Shown here: piece after piece, positions 8,653 to 16,598 of the stretch
How positions within the stretch are numbered: position 1 is the stretch's first letter
How the letters are laid out: every line of letters starts with the position of its first letter
Source of the DNA: Prolixibacteraceae bacterium
GTDB taxonomy: Bacteria > Bacteroidota > Bacteroidia > Bacteroidales > Prolixibacteraceae
Reading direction: 5' to 3'
Assembly (NCBI GenBank): GCA_019459485.1
Contig: JAIBEZ010000035.1
Coordinates: 36,511-100,510 of the forward strand
DNA length: 64,000 bases
Position numbers and translations under genes: made by a program
Notes under the pieces: model-generated
Told to the model about the DNA's origin: nothing
Seen by the model: the letters and a program-made list of their open reading frames with translations, nothing else
Database searches by the model: none

Positions 8653-8838
8653 TTATACCGAGGGAATATCAAGTTGTTTGCATATGTTTTTACACAACCG
8701 GTTATCAATTTCTTTATGCCTTACAACGGCTGATTGCTTCAAATTTGCTTTGTTTACCCAAATTGAATGATTCCCACCTTCTCGCAATAACTTACAGCCA
8801 TGTTCAGTCAGGTGCTTTTCAAAATCCTTCAGTTTCAT
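8653..8838 (-). CDS. hicA: HicA family mRNA interferase toxin
   Basis: A 61-residue protein of typical HicA length with a dsRBD-like fold. The catalytic His is in GGNHSIWVNK (His24), and the family features KDFEKHLTEHGCKLLREGG at the start and VVRHKEI near the middle are present. HicA cleaves mRNA and is held inactive by HicB. The ATG overlaps the hicB stop by 4 bp, so the two are translationally coupled, with antitoxin first. Confidence 0.9.
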   Translation of the reverse strand: MKLKDFEKHLTEHGCKLLREGGNHSIWVNKANLKQSAVVRHKEIDNRLCKNICKQLDIPSV

Positions 8839-9062
8839 TGCGAAAAAATCAATCTTCGTTTTACAATTTTCCGTTTGGAATAATCCTTTTCAACCTGTTC
8901 TTTTTGCACTTCCAGAAAAAGTGTCAGTGCATCTTTCAGGTTCTCTTTTAATTCGTCGAGCGTTTTACCTTGAGACATAACTGGGGGATATTCTTGTATT
9001 TGGCCTATATAAAAACCATCTTCACCTTTTTCTACCAATATGGTTAAATCCATCCGTTTCAT
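8835..9062 (-). CDS. hicB: HicB family antitoxin
   Basis: The partly degraded RNase H-like fold of HicB is recognisable: MDLTILVEKGEDGFYIGQIQEYPPVMSQGKTLDELKENL, with residues GFYIG...EYP..SQGKT typical of the family. The open frame reaches 9119, but the extra 19 residues have no family match. The ATG at 9062 (MKRMDLT) or 9053 fits better. The C-terminus is basic (KRKIVKRR) and lacks an obvious HTH or RHH, so whether it represses its own operon is unclear. Confidence 0.88.
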   Translation of the reverse strand: MKRMDLTILVEKGEDGFYIGQIQEYPPVMSQGKTLDELKENLKDALTLFLEVQKEQVEKDYSKRKIVKRRLIFSQ

Positions 9063-9108
9063 ATAACACTGATTAAAATTGAATTGTAAAGGTATGAATT
9101 TCCCAATA

Positions 9109-9120
9109 ATTGTACACAAT
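9109..9120. promoter_or_regulatory. Possible hicBA operator (short inverted repeat)
   Basis: ATTGT-AC-ACAAT lies about 50 bp upstream of the hicB ATG. A near-consensus -7 (TACCTTTA on the minus strand, 9087-9094) sits between it and the gene. This is weak evidence. Confidence 0.25.
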
Positions 9121-9121
9121 G

Positions 9122-9150
9122 AAAAACCCGGGTGATCTTCCCGGGTTTTC
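9122..9150 (-). terminator. Intrinsic terminator after the EF-G2 gene
   Basis: GC-rich hairpin AAAACCCGGG / CCCGGGTTTT with a 7-nt loop. On the minus strand a T run follows the stem. Confidence 0.7.
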
Positions 9151-9163
9151 TTATTTTTTTAAG

Positions 9164-9198
9164 TATTGAGCGGGTGACTTAAAGTCACCCGCTCAATA
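9164..9198. repeat. 35-bp near-perfect palindrome (17-bp arms, 1-nt centre)
   Basis: TATTGAGCGGGTGACTT is followed, after one A, by its exact reverse complement, 12 bp past the EF-G2 stop codon. The word GCGGGTGACTTAAAG recurs with one change just past the ettA stop at 34991. Confidence 0.85.
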
Positions 9199-9210
9199 TA
9201 CAACAAGTTT

Positions 9211-11367
9211 TTATTCGTCTTTCTCTTCAGCGGCATAAGCTGCCAAAAGTTCTTCCTGAACTTCCTGCGGCACTTTTTCGTAAGCGGCAAATTTCATGTT
9301 GAAAACACCACGTCCACCGGTTAGCGAACTCAACGAAGTAGAGTATTTGTTCATTTCTTTCAGCGGAACGCGTGCGGTGATTTTTTCATAACCTTTTTCG
9401 CTGCCCATTCCCATTATCAATGCGCGGCGGCCCTGCAGATCACTCATTACATCGCCCATTCGTTCGCCTTGCACCCAAACATCCAGATCGTAAATAGGCT
9501 CCAGAATTTTTGGTCCTGCATTTTTAAACGCGGTACTGAATGCATTTCGTCCAGCCAAACGGAAGGAGATTTCGTTTGAGTCAACCGGGTGCATTTTCCC
9601 GTCGTAAATGTAAACGCGAATGTCGCGGGCATACGAACCGGTAAGCGGTCCTTCTTCCATTTTCTCCATGATGCCTTTCAGGATGGCAGGCAAAAACCTT
9701 GTGTCGATTGAACCTCCGACAATACAATTGTGGAAAACCAGTTTCCCGCCCCATGGAAGTGGAGTTTCCTGTGTATCGCGAACCGAAATTTTCATTTCCT
9801 TTCCGCCATAAATAAACATGTTTTTTGGTGCGCTTCCTTCTTCAAAAGGTTCAATAATCATATGAACTTCGCCAAACTGACCTGAACCTCCCGATTGTTT
9901 TTTGTGACGGTAATCGGCCTGCGCAAACTTGGTAATTGTTTCGCGGTAAGGAATTTTCGGCGATTTAAATTCGATGTTTATTTTGTGGGTATGGTCGAAG
10001 TACCATTTTAAGGTATTCAGGTGGTATTCACCCATTCCTTCAACGATCAGTTGTTTTAATTCTTTTGAATATTTTACAAGATAAGTTGGATCCTCTTCTT
10101 TTACTTTGTGCAGAATTTCACCCACTTTTTCATCATCAGTTTCCGACAACGCTTTTATTGCTATCCTGTATTTTGGATCAGGAAATACAATCGGGGCAAA
10201 TTTCAGGTCCATTTCTTTTTCACAAAGCGTTTGGTTGAATTTGGTGTCTTTTAGTTTTACGGTGCAGCCAATATCGCCGGCTACCAATTCTGTGACGGCG
10301 GTGCGGTTTTTTCCGGCAGTTACAAACAATTGCGAAAGCCTTTCTTTTCCGTTGTTAAAAGTGTTGTATAAATCTTTTCCTTCGGTTACTTTTCCCGACA
10401 TTACTTTAAAATACGTTACCTCGCCAACATGTGGTTCCAGCGCAGTTTTAAAAACGAACAGTGAAGTCGGGCTGTTTTCGTTCAATACGGGTGCTTTCCC
10501 CTGAATGACTTCACGCATTGGAACCTGACTTGGTGACGGAGCGATGTTGCAAACAAATTCAAGCAAGCGTCCAACGCCCATATTCCGTTTGGCCGAAACG
10601 CAGAAAACAGGGAATAAATCGCGTTTGGTCATCCCGATCCTAATCCCCCTGCGCATGTCTTCTTCCGAGAGCGAACCCTGCTCAAAATACAGTTCCATCA
10701 ATGATTCTTCATTTTCAGCAGCCATTTCAGCCAGGTCGTTGTGCAATTTATCGGCGCGTTCTTTTTCCGAATCAGGAATTTCAAGTACTTCCGGTTTTCC
10801 TCCATCGGGTCCGTATTTGTACAATTTCATTTTTAACACGTCAACAATCGAGTTGAACCCTATGCCAGTTTCAACGGGATATTGCACGATGGTTACTTTG
10901 TTGCCGAATTTGTTTTTTAGATTGTCGACGTCCTGATCGTAGTTGGCATTTTCGTTGTCCAGGTGATTCAGAACAAAAATCAGTTTGTTATTGGCTGCTT
11001 CGGCATGGCGAAAGGCCGATTCTGTTCCGGCGCCAATTCCGGTTGAAGCATCAATGACCATCAGGGCAAGGGGTGCAACCTGAAGAGAAGAAACTACGCC
11101 ACCGCAAAAATCATCCATCCCGGGAGTGTCGAGGATGTTTATTTTTTTGCCGTTGACTTCGACGTACATGAGCGATGAAAATACAGAGTTGCCGTATTCC
11201 TGCTCAATCAGATGGTAGTCGGATACAGTATTTTTACTTCCGACATCCCCTCTGCGGTTGATTACTCCACCCTCGAATAGCATAGCTTCTGCGAGGGTGG
11301 TTTTCCCACTGCCAGCATTACCAATCAGTGTAATGTTGCGAACTTCATCTGTTTTATAGACTTTCAT
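9211..11367 (-). CDS. EF-G paralogue (EF-G2 type), probably GTPase-deficient
   Basis: A 718-residue protein with the five-domain EF-G plan: G domain, domain II, and domains III-V (ending about 600-718 with a typical EF-G C-terminal fold, e.g. EGPLTGSYARDIRVYIYDG). It has P-loop GNAGSGKT (16-23) but differs at the catalytic site. Switch II reads DTPGMDDF (80-87), with Met84 where EF-G has the catalytic His. The switch I RGIT motif is absent, and the base-recognition motif is NHLD. The canonical EF-G at 16599 has all of these. Bacteroides EF-G2 is known to support translocation without GTP hydrolysis under carbon limitation. That role here is inference. A promoter lies about 75 bp upstream. Confidence 0.92.
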   Translation of the reverse strand: MKVYKTDEVRNITLIGNAGSGKTTLAEAMLFEGGVINRRGDVGSKNTVSDYHLIEQEYGNSVFSSLMYVEVNGKKINILDTPGMDDFCGGVVSSLQVAPLALMVIDASTGIGAGTESAFRHAEAANNKLIFVLNHLDNENANYDQDVDNLKNKFGNKVTIVQYPVETGIGFNSIVDVLKMKLYKYGPDGGKPEVLEIPDSEKERADKLHNDLAEMAAENEESLMELYFEQGSLSEEDMRRGIRIGMTKRDLFPVFCVSAKRNMGVGRLLEFVCNIAPSPSQVPMREVIQGKAPVLNENSPTSLFVFKTALEPHVGEVTYFKVMSGKVTEGKDLYNTFNNGKERLSQLFVTAGKNRTAVTELVAGDIGCTVKLKDTKFNQTLCEKEMDLKFAPIVFPDPKYRIAIKALSETDDEKVGEILHKVKEEDPTYLVKYSKELKQLIVEGMGEYHLNTLKWYFDHTHKINIEFKSPKIPYRETITKFAQADYRHKKQSGGSGQFGEVHMIIEPFEEGSAPKNMFIYGGKEMKISVRDTQETPLPWGGKLVFHNCIVGGSIDTRFLPAILKGIMEKMEEGPLTGSYARDIRVYIYDGKMHPVDSNEISFRLAGRNAFSTAFKNAGPKILEPIYDLDVWVQGERMGDVMSDLQGRRALIMGMGSEKGYEKITARVPLKEMNKYSTSLSSLTGGRGVFNMKFAAYEKVPQEVQEELLAAYAAEEKDE

Positions 11368-11438
11368 AATTAGATAGTTATATTGGTTTTTTAATCATTC
11401 AATATCGACATCAACATACTTTTATCAACAGAGCCGAC

Positions 11439-11468
11439 CAAAATTAGTAATAATTAATTAACAACCAA
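11439..11468 (-). promoter_or_regulatory. Promoter of the EF-G2 gene
   Basis: On the minus strand TTG (11468-11466), 19 bp, TAATTTTG (11446-11439), followed by about 70 bp of leader to the ATG at 11367. It fits the Bacteroidota -33/-7 pattern. The rest of the 11368-11705 gap shows no gene. Confidence 0.6.
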
Positions 11469-11643
11469 GATAGAGTTGGTTAACCTGAAAATGCTATAAA
11501 AACAGATGTTGTAAGCGATTATTAAAGGTTAAGAAAATCAGGGAATTGTGTTTTTTAAGTATTATTAACTTATGGTTGTAAATGTCTCAATAATAGATTT
11601 ATAGTTTCCCGATATGTTGTTTAATACTTTTTGCGACAATAAA

Positions 11644-11661
11644 TTCTAATTGAAATTAGAA
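11644..11661. promoter_or_regulatory. Operator-like inverted repeat before the ABC exporter
   Basis: TTCTAATT-GA-AATTAGAA is a perfect 8-bp inverted repeat 44 bp upstream of the exporter ATG. Position and symmetry suggest a regulator site. No regulator is identified. Confidence 0.35.
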
Positions 11662-11705
11662 AGTTATTATAAAACCACTATTTTTAGAGCATCATTGAAT
11701 ACTTT

Positions 11706-13892
11706 ATGGCTAAATTCCCTTTCTTCCAACAATATGATGCAATGGATTGCGGGCCTTCGTGTTTACGCATGATTGCCGCATTCTATGGAAAGACCTACTC
11801 ATTACAAAAACTTCGTAATCTGTCCCACATTTCCCGTGAGGGAGTTTCGCTGCTTGGGCTGAGCGAAGCTGCCGACGCCATCGGCTTTCGTACCATTGGC
11901 GCCCGGATTACCATCGAACAGTTATTGGAAGTACCAAAACCATGTGTGGTTCATTGGGATCAGGCTCATTTTGTAGTGGTTTATAAATACCGGAAAGGGA
12001 TAATTTACGTTGCAGATCCCGGTTTTGGGCTGGTGGAGTATTCTGAAACCGAATTTAAAAAACATTGGCTGGCCACCGTCCGGCAAGGTGAGCAAAAGGG
12101 AATTTGCCTGATGTTTGATCCAACGCCTGCTTTTTTTGACCTCGAAGGCGAAGAATCTAAACGAAGTGATTTTCGTTTTCTGCTGAAATATCTGAAGCCT
12201 CACCGGAAACTGATCATTCAGCTGGTTCTTGGCTTTCTGGCAGGAAGTCTGCTGCAACTTATTTTTCCGTTCCTGACCCAAAGTATTGTTGATGTCGGTA
12301 TCAATACACAAGATATCAATTTCATATATCTGATACTTGCTGCCCAGATGATGCTTTTCATGAGCCGGATGACCGTCGATTTTATCAGGTCGTGGATTCT
12401 GCTCCACATCAGCACACGTATTAATATAAGTATCATTTCTGATTTCCTGATCAAGCTGATGAAGTTGCCGATTGGTTTCTTCGATACCAAAATGATTGGC
12501 GATTTGCTCCAACGCATTGGCGACCACCGCCGCATCGAACGATTTCTGACTTCGCAATCGCTCAATGTCGTGTTTTCAGTATTTAATATTGTGATATTTA
12601 GTATTGTGCTGGCGTTTTACAGCTGGCTGATCTTTTTTGTGTTTCTGTTTGGTTCAGCATTGTATATAGGTTGGATTTTTTTGTTCCTGAAAAAAAGGCG
12701 TGTACTCGATTTCAAACGGTTTGCCCAGTTGGCCGACAACCAGAGTAAATTGATTCAGCTCATCAACGGGATGCAGGAGATCAAGCTGAATAATTACGAA
12801 CGGCAGAAACGGTGGGAGTGGGAGCGTATTCAGGCAAGGTTGTTTAAAGTGAACATCGGAAGTCTTTCATTGCAGCAATACCAGCAGGCCGGATCGGTTT
12901 TTATCAACGAAACCAAAAACATTTTCATTACGGTTCTTGCGGCCACTGCGGTGGTTCATGGCGAAATGACTTTGGGTATGATGCTGGCCGTACAATATAT
13001 AATAGGACAGATGAACAGCCCGCTCGATCAGATGATCGAATTTATGCAGGTTTCGCAGGATGCGAAAATCAGTTTGGAAAGATTGAGCGAAATTCACGAT
13101 AACAAAGATGAAGAGCAGGTCCAGGAAGGAAAACTGGATTCATTGCCGTCATTAGCTGACATTAAGATTTCTGATTTGATATTTCAATACGAAGGGCCGC
13201 ATTCGCCCAAAGTGCTCGATAATCTCACTCTCACCATTCCGCACGGAAAAGTAACCGCCATTGTCGGCACCAGCGGAAGTGGAAAAACGACATTGGTAAA
13301 ACTGTTGCTTGGGTTTTATCCTCCGGTGTCCGGATCGGTAAAAGTGGGAGAAAGCGATTTGGCGAATTACCGGCAATCATGGTGGCGAAGCAAGTGCGGC
13401 GCAGTGATGCAGGATGGGTTTATTTTTTCGGATACGATTGCAACCAACATTGCCATTGGTGACGAAGAAATCAACAAGGATCGCCTGAATTATGCTGTGC
13501 GAATGGCGAACATTAAAGAATTTATTGAGGGATTGCCTTTGAGCTACAATACAAAAATTGGTCCTGAAGGAGTTGGACTTAGTCAGGGGCAGAAACAACG
13601 TATATTAATAGCCCGGGCCATTTATAAAAATCCTGAATTTATTTTCTTCGACGAGGCGACCAATGCTTTGGATGCGAACAACGAAAAGGTGATTCTGGAA
13701 AACCTGAATGAATTTTTTACCGGAAAAACAGTGATTGTGGTAGCACACCGTTTAAGTACGGTAAAAAATGCAGATCAAATCATTGTTCTTGAAAAAGGAA
13801 AAATTGTGGAGATTGGTAATCACGAAGAATTGACAGCCAGGAGAGGCGCTTATTACGAACTGGTAAAAAATCAGTTGGAATTGGGAAACTGA
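11706..13892 (+). CDS. C39-peptidase-containing ABC exporter (bacteriocin/peptide type)
   Basis: A 728-residue inner-membrane transporter. Residues 1-140 are a C39 cysteine protease with Cys15 (DCGPSC), His88 (QAHFVVVY) and Asp104 (ADPG). Residues about 165-450 form six membrane helices. Residues 480-728 are the ATPase with Walker A (GTSGSGKTT), signature (LSQGQKQR) and Walker B (FIFFDEA). Such enzymes cleave a double-glycine leader and export the peptide. The HlyD adaptor follows. No double-glycine precursor and no TolC-like protein is visible in the window. The last codons are part of an 87-bp tandem duplication. Confidence 0.95.
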   Translation: MAKFPFFQQYDAMDCGPSCLRMIAAFYGKTYSLQKLRNLSHISREGVSLLGLSEAADAIGFRTIGARITIEQLLEVPKPCVVHWDQAHFVVVYKYRKGIIYVADPGFGLVEYSETEFKKHWLATVRQGEQKGICLMFDPTPAFFDLEGEESKRSDFRFLLKYLKPHRKLIIQLVLGFLAGSLLQLIFPFLTQSIVDVGINTQDINFIYLILAAQMMLFMSRMTVDFIRSWILLHISTRINISIISDFLIKLMKLPIGFFDTKMIGDLLQRIGDHRRIERFLTSQSLNVVFSVFNIVIFSIVLAFYSWLIFFVFLFGSALYIGWIFLFLKKRRVLDFKRFAQLADNQSKLIQLINGMQEIKLNNYERQKRWEWERIQARLFKVNIGSLSLQQYQQAGSVFINETKNIFITVLAATAVVHGEMTLGMMLAVQYIIGQMNSPLDQMIEFMQVSQDAKISLERLSEIHDNKDEEQVQEGKLDSLPSLADIKISDLIFQYEGPHSPKVLDNLTLTIPHGKVTAIVGTSGSGKTTLVKLLLGFYPPVSGSVKVGESDLANYRQSWWRSKCGAVMQDGFIFSDTIATNIAIGDEEINKDRLNYAVRMANIKEFIEGLPLSYNTKIGPEGVGLSQGQKQRILIARAIYKNPEFIFFDEATNALDANNEKVILENLNEFFTGKTVIVVAHRLSTVKNADQIIVLEKGKIVEIGNHEELTARRGAYYELVKNQLELGN

Positions 13893-14046
13893 TAGTTGCC
13901 AGTGGTCAGTCGCAGTTTGCAGTAACCCCTGCTGAACACTGAGACTGAACACTAAATAAGATGGAAATTGGGAAACTGATAATTTGCAGTGGTCAGTTGC
14001 AGTTGGCAGTAACCCCAATTGAACACTGAGACTGAACACTGAGACT
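13878..14046. repeat. 87-bp direct tandem duplication containing AGTCTCAGT-type repeats
   Basis: The segment from the exporter's last codons (TTGGGAAACTGAT at 13881) recurs 87 bp later (13968) and continues through matching CAGTGGTCAGT, CAGTAACCCC and GAACACTGAGACTGAACACT words. The duplication lies in the gap between the exporter and HlyD genes. Its words match the repeat at 1793-1844. Confidence 0.85.
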
Positions 14047-14053
14047 TTTTGTA

Positions 14054-15367
14054 ATGGGAAAAGAGAAAATTGACATAGAACTGAGAAGCGACGAATTTCA
14101 GGAAATCGTGCAGCAATCGCCCCGATGGATGATTCGCTCCGGCATTTCCCTGATATTTGGGATTCTGATACTATTGCTTGCCGGTAGTTATTTTTTCCGT
14201 TATCCTGATGTGATCAATACGAATATCGTCGTTCTGTCGGAAAATCCGCCTGCATACCTGGCTGCCCGGACCACCGCCCGCATCGACTCGCTGATGGCTG
14301 TTGATCAGCAATTGGTTTCCCAAAATCAGATCATTGCCATTCTGGAAAATACAGCCGATTTTGAAGATGCGATGACACTTAAAGAACAGCTTCTGCAATT
14401 GGAATCTTTTATGCTCACATTTGACACCTTGTCAGCAATTACTCCTGATTTTGGTCTGCAATTGGGTGATATTCAATCGGATTATTCGAGTTTCGTACGA
14501 ATGTACAACGATTACTTTTCATTTCTTAGGCTAAAACTTCATCCTAAAAAGATCAGATCACTGAAGCAACAGGTAGCAATGAACCGGATTTTTTACGATC
14601 GCCTGTGGGCGCAAAAGCAGGACATGGAAGCTGATTTGCGCATTGTGAACAGCCAATTCAGGCGCGATTCCTTGTTGCAGATTAAAGGTGTGCTTTCTGA
14701 TCTGGATTTGGAGAAATCGAAAGGATTGCTTTTGCAAAAGAAATTTAATGCCAATGGAGCCCGCACAAAACTTGCGGAAACTCAAAGCTCCATTATTAAG
14801 CTTGAACAGGATGTTGTGGATGCTGAGATGGAATTTGCCGATCAGAAAAAGAAAGCGCAAAACTCCCTGATCGAAGCCATGAATGTTTTGAAAAGCCGTC
14901 TAGCATATTGGGAACAGGCATTCATCATCCGAAGCCCGATTGCCGGGAAAGTGAGTTTTACCAATTTCTACAATAAAAATCAGCAGGTAAAAAAAGACGA
15001 AATCGTTTTTGCGGTTATTCCTGAAATTCAATCGCAGATAATCGGTCGTATCAGTTTGCCCTTAAAAGGCGCAGGAAAAGTTGCTGCCGGACAAAAAGTA
15101 AATATCCGGTTCGATAATTTTCCATACATGGAATACGGTTTTCTGAGAGGTACAATTAAAAGTATATCGTTGATGCCCAACAACGAAAATTATGTGGTGG
15201 AAGTTCAGCTTCCACAGGATATGAAGACCAATTACAATGTTCAGTTAAAGTTCAGTCAGGAAATGAAAGGTTCGGCTGAAATTATTACCGAGGATTTGCG
15301 GCTTATACAGCGGTTTTTCAATCCAGTCAGATCAGTGCTGAAACACCGTGTTTCTACTTCAGATTAA
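14054..15367 (+). CDS. HlyD-family membrane fusion (adaptor) protein
   Basis: A 437-residue adaptor. A short cytoplasmic N-terminus is followed by one membrane segment (about residues 30-50, GISLIFGILILLLAGSYFF), a lipoyl half (LAARTTARIDSLMAVDQQLV), a long coiled-coil hairpin (about 110-290), the returning lipoyl half (FIIRSPIAGKVSF) and a beta-barrel domain. It bridges the inner-membrane C39 exporter to an outer-membrane channel. It is 160 bp downstream of the exporter, separated by the tandem duplication, and presumably in the same operon. Confidence 0.93.
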   Translation: MGKEKIDIELRSDEFQEIVQQSPRWMIRSGISLIFGILILLLAGSYFFRYPDVINTNIVVLSENPPAYLAARTTARIDSLMAVDQQLVSQNQIIAILENTADFEDAMTLKEQLLQLESFMLTFDTLSAITPDFGLQLGDIQSDYSSFVRMYNDYFSFLRLKLHPKKIRSLKQQVAMNRIFYDRLWAQKQDMEADLRIVNSQFRRDSLLQIKGVLSDLDLEKSKGLLLQKKFNANGARTKLAETQSSIIKLEQDVVDAEMEFADQKKKAQNSLIEAMNVLKSRLAYWEQAFIIRSPIAGKVSFTNFYNKNQQVKKDEIVFAVIPEIQSQIIGRISLPLKGAGKVAAGQKVNIRFDNFPYMEYGFLRGTIKSISLMPNNENYVVEVQLPQDMKTNYNVQLKFSQEMKGSAEIITEDLRLIQRFFNPVRSVLKHRVSTSD

Positions 15368-15438
15368 AGCCAATTTTTACCCTTCCGGTTTATTATTTCT
15401 TAACAATCGAAAAAAGTTCATTTATTTTTCAGGTTTTA

Positions 15439-15469
15439 TTGTGTTTTCTATTGGTAATTAGTACTTTTG
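15439..15469 (+). promoter_or_regulatory. Promoter P1 of the rpsL operon
   Basis: TTG at 15439-15441, 20-bp spacer, TACTTTTG at 15462-15469. It lies about 120 bp upstream of the rpsL ATG. Confidence 0.65.
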
Positions 15470-15513
15470 CAAGCCGTTTTAAGGGAAAAAACCAGACAAC
15501 GGATTGTAAAGAC

Positions 15514-15543
15514 TTGGAATTCTGCGGAATTGCAATACCTTTG
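15514..15543 (+). promoter_or_regulatory. Promoter P2 of the rpsL operon
   Basis: TTG at 15514-15516, 19-bp spacer, TACCTTTG at 15536-15543, about 45 bp before the rpsL ATG. It is in tandem with P1 and both fit the Bacteroidota consensus. Confidence 0.65.
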
Positions 15544-15589
15544 CAGACCAAATTTTTGCGTAAGTTTTATTAAAATTAAGAGTAGCTAT

Positions 15590-15970
15590 ATGCCAACGAT
15601 TCAGCAATTAGTTCGTAAAGGAAGACAAAGTAATGCGGAGAAAAGTAAATCTCCGGCATTGGATTCTTGCCCACAGAGAAGAGGAGTATGTGTTCGTGTT
15701 TATACCACCACTCCTAAAAAACCAAACTCAGCAATGCGTAAGGTAGCCAGGGTTAGGTTAACCAATGGCAAAGAAGTAAACGCTTACATTCCCGGAGAAG
15801 GACACAATCTTCAGGAACACTCTATTGTATTGGTACGCGGAGGTAGGGTAAAAGACCTTCCGGGAGTTCGTTACCATTTAATTCGTGGTGCTCTGGATAC
15901 AGCCGGTGTTGAAGGCCGTACTCAAAGACGGTCGAAATACGGTACGAAGAGACCAAAAGTGAAAAAGTAA
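15590..15970 (+). CDS. rpsL: 30S ribosomal protein S12
   Basis: S12 sits at the decoding centre of the small subunit. The conserved [18 protein letters not shown] segment (wild-type Lys at the streptomycin site) and [15 protein letters not shown] loop are intact, so nothing suggests rpsL-type resistance. The open frame extends to 15467, but that extension spans promoter P2 and has no homology. The ATG at 15590 ([12 protein letters not shown]) gives 126 residues, the family length. It is the first gene of the long translation operon. Confidence 0.98.
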   Translation: MPTIQQLVRKGRQSNAEKSKSPALDSCPQRRGVCVRVYTTTPKKPNSAMRKVARVRLTNGKEVNAYIPGEGHNLQEHSIVLVRGGRVKDLPGVRYHLIRGALDTAGVEGRTQRRSKYGTKRPKVKK

Positions 15971-16094
15971 TTTTTCAGTAATTTTTTATTAATTGACGTT
16001 CTAGCTTAGTGGTTTGAGTTGAGTAAAGAGGCCTGAGAGCCGATTGAAGCCCACAAATCGACAGCGAATTTAAGTAACACTAAAGCATTTTATA

Positions 16095-16571
16095 ATGAGA
16101 AAATCGAAACCAAAGAAGCGGATCATTCTGCCTGATCCAAAGTTCAACGACGTTCTGGTTACCCGTTTCGTAAACGACTTAATGTACGACGGAAAGAAAT
16201 CAATCGCCTATCAAATCTTCTACGATGCGATGGACATTGTTGGCACGAAAATGAAGGACTCTGAAGTTAGTCCACTGGATGTTTTCAAAAAAGCCCTCGA
16301 AAAAATTACCCCACACGTTGAAGTAAAAAGCAGACGAGTTGGTGGAGCAAATTTCCAGGTTCCTATGGAAATCCGCCCTGAAAGAAAAACTTCAATCTCA
16401 GTAAAAAACCTTATTTTATATTCACGCAAGCGTTCAGGCCGTTCAATGGCTGATAAACTTGCTGCTGAAATCGTTGCTGCGTACAACGAAGAAGGTGGTG
16501 CATTCAAAAAGAAGGAAGATACCCACCGTATGGCCGAAGCAAACCGTGCTTTCGCCCATTTCCGCTTTTAG
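16095..16571 (+). CDS. rpsG: 30S ribosomal protein S7
   Basis: S7 nucleates the 30S head and contacts the E site. 158 residues, with [20 protein letters not shown] and the basic, RNA-binding [14 protein letters not shown] typical of the family. A 124-bp gap separates it from rpsL, longer than other gaps in the operon. It may hold an S7 autoregulatory structure, as known in E. coli, but I see no clear hairpin. Confidence 0.98.
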   Translation: MRKSKPKKRIILPDPKFNDVLVTRFVNDLMYDGKKSIAYQIFYDAMDIVGTKMKDSEVSPLDVFKKALEKITPHVEVKSRRVGGANFQVPMEIRPERKTSISVKNLILYSRKRSGRSMADKLAAEIVAAYNEEGGAFKKKEDTHRMAEANRAFAHFRF

Positions 16572-16598
16572 TTTTTTAAGAATAGATATTGGTACAAA

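Noticed and set aside
13752..14039. Minus-strand 95-residue protein over the exporter/HlyD gap
   Set aside because: Its sequence is the translated 87-bp DNA duplication (FSLSVQ and QLSVSQF words repeat), antisense to a sure gene.
15467..15589. N-terminal extension of S12
   Set aside because: No homology, and it covers promoter P2; the ATG at 15590 gives the normal S12 start.
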